Below are positions 52,353 through 54,429 of a stretch of 54,429 nt of DNA, in pieces. Origin of the DNA: Bacteroidales bacterium (GTDB lineage: Bacteria > Bacteroidota > Bacteroidia > Bacteroidales > UBA932); assembly GCA_017447815.1 (NCBI GenBank), contig JAFSMS010000018.1, positions 1 to 54,429 of the forward strand. Reading direction: 5' to 3'. Under the pieces are notes generated by a model. The model did not search any database. It was not told the DNA's origin and was given only the letters and a program-made list of their open reading frames with translations. The position numbers and the translations under genes were made by a program. Every line of letters begins with the position of its first letter. Position 1 is the stretch's first letter.

Positions 52353-52577
52353 ATGGATGTAAGCAAACAAATGCAAGTCACACAGATCATGAGAACCGAA
52401 CTGGATCGCATTGCGGAAAACAACTTCGCCCGGAAACAGGGACTGGCCGAGGGGCTGGAACAGGCACGGGCCGAGATGGTGCACGAGATGTCTGCTGCCG
52501 GATTGTCTATGGAGCAGATGGTTCGTATTTCGCACCTGCCACAGGAGAAAGTACGGGCAATCCTGGACAAGGCTTGA
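52353..52577 (+). CDS. Detached Rpn C-terminal cassette 2 (74 aa)
   Basis: A 74-residue ORF with the same start MDVSKQMQV as cassette 1, but lacking most GRAE repeats (GLAEGLEQARAE) and ending in the same helix as full-length rpn (MSAAGLSMEQMVRISHLPQEKV) with few substitutions. An in-frame ATG at 52314 would add CPQEFTDAG and a few residues; the conserved ATG at 52353 is preferred because all copies share it. It lies 50 nt after cassette 1. Function as in cassette 1: a free C-terminal part of Rpn. Confidence 0.7.
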   Translation: MDVSKQMQVTQIMRTELDRIAENNFARKQGLAEGLEQARAEMVHEMSAAGLSMEQMVRISHLPQEKVRAILDKA

Positions 52578-52591
52578 ATATGGGTGTTTGA

Positions 52592-52637
52592 TGCCTGCGG
52601 GAGTATACGGATGCAGGGATGGACATAAGCAATTGAT
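52592..52637 (+). pseudogene. Stub of a third Rpn C-terminal cassette
   Basis: The bases TGCCTGCGGGAGTATACGGA followed by TGCAGGGATGGA repeat the lead-in of cassette 1 exactly (52030 onward), and ATAAGCAA matches the start region with changes, but the sequence stops at TTGATAG. So it is the 5' remnant of another cassette, truncated right before the terminator. Confidence 0.75.
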
Positions 52638-52670
52638 AGTTCTCGTTCGTTTTTTGGAACGAGAACTTTT
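52638..52670 (+). terminator. Rho-independent terminator after the rpn cassettes
   Basis: AGTTCTCGTTC (52638-52648) pairs perfectly with GAACGAGAACT (52657-52667) around an 8-nt T-rich loop, followed by TTT. The 11-bp stem and its position after the last cassette suggest that rpn and cassettes share one transcript ending here. Confidence 0.85.
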
Positions 52671-52846
52671 AACAAAGTAAGCGTCTCCGGGATGCCGTTA
52701 TGCGGCTATGGGTGAGTCTACCGGTCCATCAGTGTGGCAGGGTGTTGTCAAAAAGGGGCATTTTCGCACATAGTGGTCCCCTCGGATGACAGAGTAACGT
52801 CACCGACCGCGGTCAGTCATGATGACCGTGGAGTTGCCTTGCCTAA

Positions 52847-52953
52847 GCCGATGCCGCCTCGACAAGCGAATAGGCCTTGCAGGGCCGTAGGAGGCCGATT
52901 GGGAGAACGAGGCGGCAGCCAAAACTGCCTTTTGGGCCAAAAACCCTGCCGCC
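52847..52953 (+). repeat. Direct repeat right of the rpn locus (DR2)
   Basis: A 107-bp counterpart of DR1 in the same orientation, beginning GCCGATGCCGCCTCGACAAG and ending CTGCCGCC. It contains an inverted repeat GGCGGCAG / CTGCCGCC (52911-52953) and its first part recurs at 52949-52964. The surrounding 52671-53030 holds no gene; a degenerate piece AAAAAGGGGCATTTTCG at about 52751 resembles the palindromic unit in pbpC. Confidence 0.8.
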
Positions 52954-53030
52954 TCGACAAGCAGAAGGCCCCAGAAGGAGGCCGCTGAAAAAGTAGAGTG
53001 TTTCCTGTTTTCCGCAATGGGACACCCATT

Positions 53031-54429
53031 TCAGCAGTTTGCTGAGATGATGTCGAGGAGTTCGGCGACTTCGGGCTGCTCCTTGGTGTGGAGAAGTACC
53101 GACTTGCGCTTGTTGTCGTACGGATTGACATAGTCAATTTGGTATATCTTCTCCGCAAGGAAGCGTGCTCTATCCAGCGATATCTTGGATCCGGCGCTCT
53201 TGAGGATGCGTTCCAACTCCAGCATGATTGTATAGGCAATGAAGCAGATACAAACGTGGGCTTCGATTCTGTTGAAGAGTCGGTGAGACATCGGACGGAT
53301 GTCCAGATCGGTTTTGCAGAAGCGGAAGGCCCTCTCTATCATGAACAAGTATCCGTATTCCTCAATGACTCTGTCATCTGATAGCGTACTGTTGGTTGTG
53401 TACCCCTTGTAACCGTCCAGGCGTTCATCTTTTGCAACCTTGTCGTAGTCGATTTTGATGGAGGCGTCCCCTGACATCGTGAGGAAGCGGTTGTACCCAC
53501 GGTTGTTCAGCTTGTCCTTCGTGAGTTTGTCTGTCCTGAAGCGCTTTTCAAGCCGTTTGAGACCTCTTTCACGCTCAGCAGCGTTCTTCCTTGCACGAGC
53601 GTCGCTCATCGTTACAACCATACCCCTGGCCTTGGTAAGTTGTATGCTGGTACTCTGCCCGTTGGACAGTCCCAGTCCTGCTACCTTCTCCTTGAACTGC
53701 TCACTCTGAGAACGTATCCTTGCACCGAGGATGTACTCGTAACCACCTTCTTCCAAGTCGCGGATGTTCTCCTTGCTCAGCAGACCAGCATCGGCCACTA
53801 CGATGGGTTTGGGAAAGCCGAAGCGCTGCTGCAGTTTCTCAATGATGGGGATCATCATATGGCCCTCGTAGGTGTTGCCGAGATGGATCTCGTACCCTAT
53901 CGGATTACCACCTGGACCGACCAACAGACCCAGAACCACCTGCGGATTGGCATTCTTGCCATCCTTGGACCAGCCTGGGATACGGACGTCGTCCTCGCGG
54001 GACTCGAAGTACATCGTGGTCGTGTCATAGAAGACTACGGCTACAGTGCCACCAAGAACACGTTTGGTCTGTTCGTAGGTTACTTGTTCAACATCGTGCT
54101 TGACATCGTATGTTTTGGCTTTGCGCTTGGTCTCCGGCCTCCAACAGAGCTCGTCCAGATAGCGATAGATCTTGTCCTCATCGTAGTACTTGTTCATGAA
54201 GTAGGCCATGTAACGTAGCGTCTTCAACTTGCTTCCAGGGCGGTATAGCCGCGTTACTACTAGGCTCTTGAAGATATCGTTGTCAGACGTCCGGACAGTC
54301 CCGAACCCGATCTTGTCGAACAAGCGGCCGTAGATGAGGTCCGGCCCAACCAGCCTGAGCTGGTCCTGGCCGATGCCAGCCATCATGGCATCATAGTCTG
54401 CTGCTCCGTCAGGGGCAAACAGGTCTTCA
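53031..54429 (-). mobile_element. IS1634-like transposase, 5' end beyond the window
   Basis: A DDE transposase of the IS1634 type, at least 465 residues visible. Counting from the first internal ATG (54386), catalytic D121 lies in VVFYDTTTMYFES, D199 in IVVADAGLL, and the glutamate in the signature FMIERAFRFCKTDLDIRPM. The reading frame stays open upstream of that ATG to the window edge (EDLFAPDGAADYDAI), so the true start is outside; family members are about 500-600 residues. The C-terminus (LLDIISANC) is complete. Element ends and target duplication cannot be determined. It lies 78 nt from DR2. Confidence 0.88.

Overview
The window looks like chromosomal DNA from a gut- or rumen-type member of the Bacteroidales. 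The reasons are: promoters of the Bacteroidota type (TTTG, about 19-20 nt, TAnnTTTG) before many genes; abundant lipoproteins with Bacteroidota lipoboxes; two type V (FimA/Mfa1-type) pilus operons with DUF3575 and DUF3868 genes; a GH2 lipoprotein; and a membrane-bound LuxR-type regulator. Coding DNA is GC-rich, compatible with an Alistipes/Rikenellaceae-like or Cryptobacteroides-like lineage, but the sequence alone does not fix the genus.

Layout. 1-321: the first bases of a 16S rRNA gene running off the left edge, its leader and a consensus rRNA promoter. 322-5227: GH2 glycosidase lipoprotein, groEL-groES and a DUF3737 beta-helix protein, all on the minus strand. 5293-6460: a chimeric pseudogene (5' end of a malY-like gene joined to the 3' end of a DUF3737 gene) and a HigB-HigA toxin-antitoxin pair. 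6533-21267: a seven-gene fimbrial operon (operon 1, minus). 21521-30195: plus-strand operon of PatB/MalY C-S lyase, alpha-2-macroglobulin lipoprotein and PBP1C. 30273-32712: a decayed Phd/YefM-like antitoxin with an intact operator, a DUF3575/OmpA-like fusion protein and a deleted AAA-ATPase/PD-(D/E)XK remnant. 32699-44231: an eight-gene Mfa1-type fimbrial operon (operon 2, minus). 44394-45952: membrane LuxR-type regulator and a thioredoxin-like lipoprotein. 46031-50133: TPR sensor kinase, stand-alone response regulator, TPR membrane protein without kinase, and small membrane protein. 50146-54429: an accessory zone of nested repeats, an Rpn-family nuclease gene with detached copies of its C-terminal part, and an IS1634-like transposase cut by the right edge.

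How it fits together. Operon 2 carries the full Mfa-like set: outer-membrane DUF3575 and DUF3868 proteins, major shaft, anchor, and four minor/tip lipoproteins. Operon 1 has shaft-like paralogues, an anchor and tip proteins but lacks DUF3575/DUF3868; the lone fusion protein at 30586-32256 combines both activities and may serve it. The most unusual locus is at 51056-52670, where a complete rpn gene is followed by two free-standing copies of its C-terminal part (one with a different tail) and a third stub, ended by a terminator and flanked by direct repeats. It resembles a cassette array for exchanging, or separately expressing, the C-terminal regulatory part of a phage-defence nuclease.
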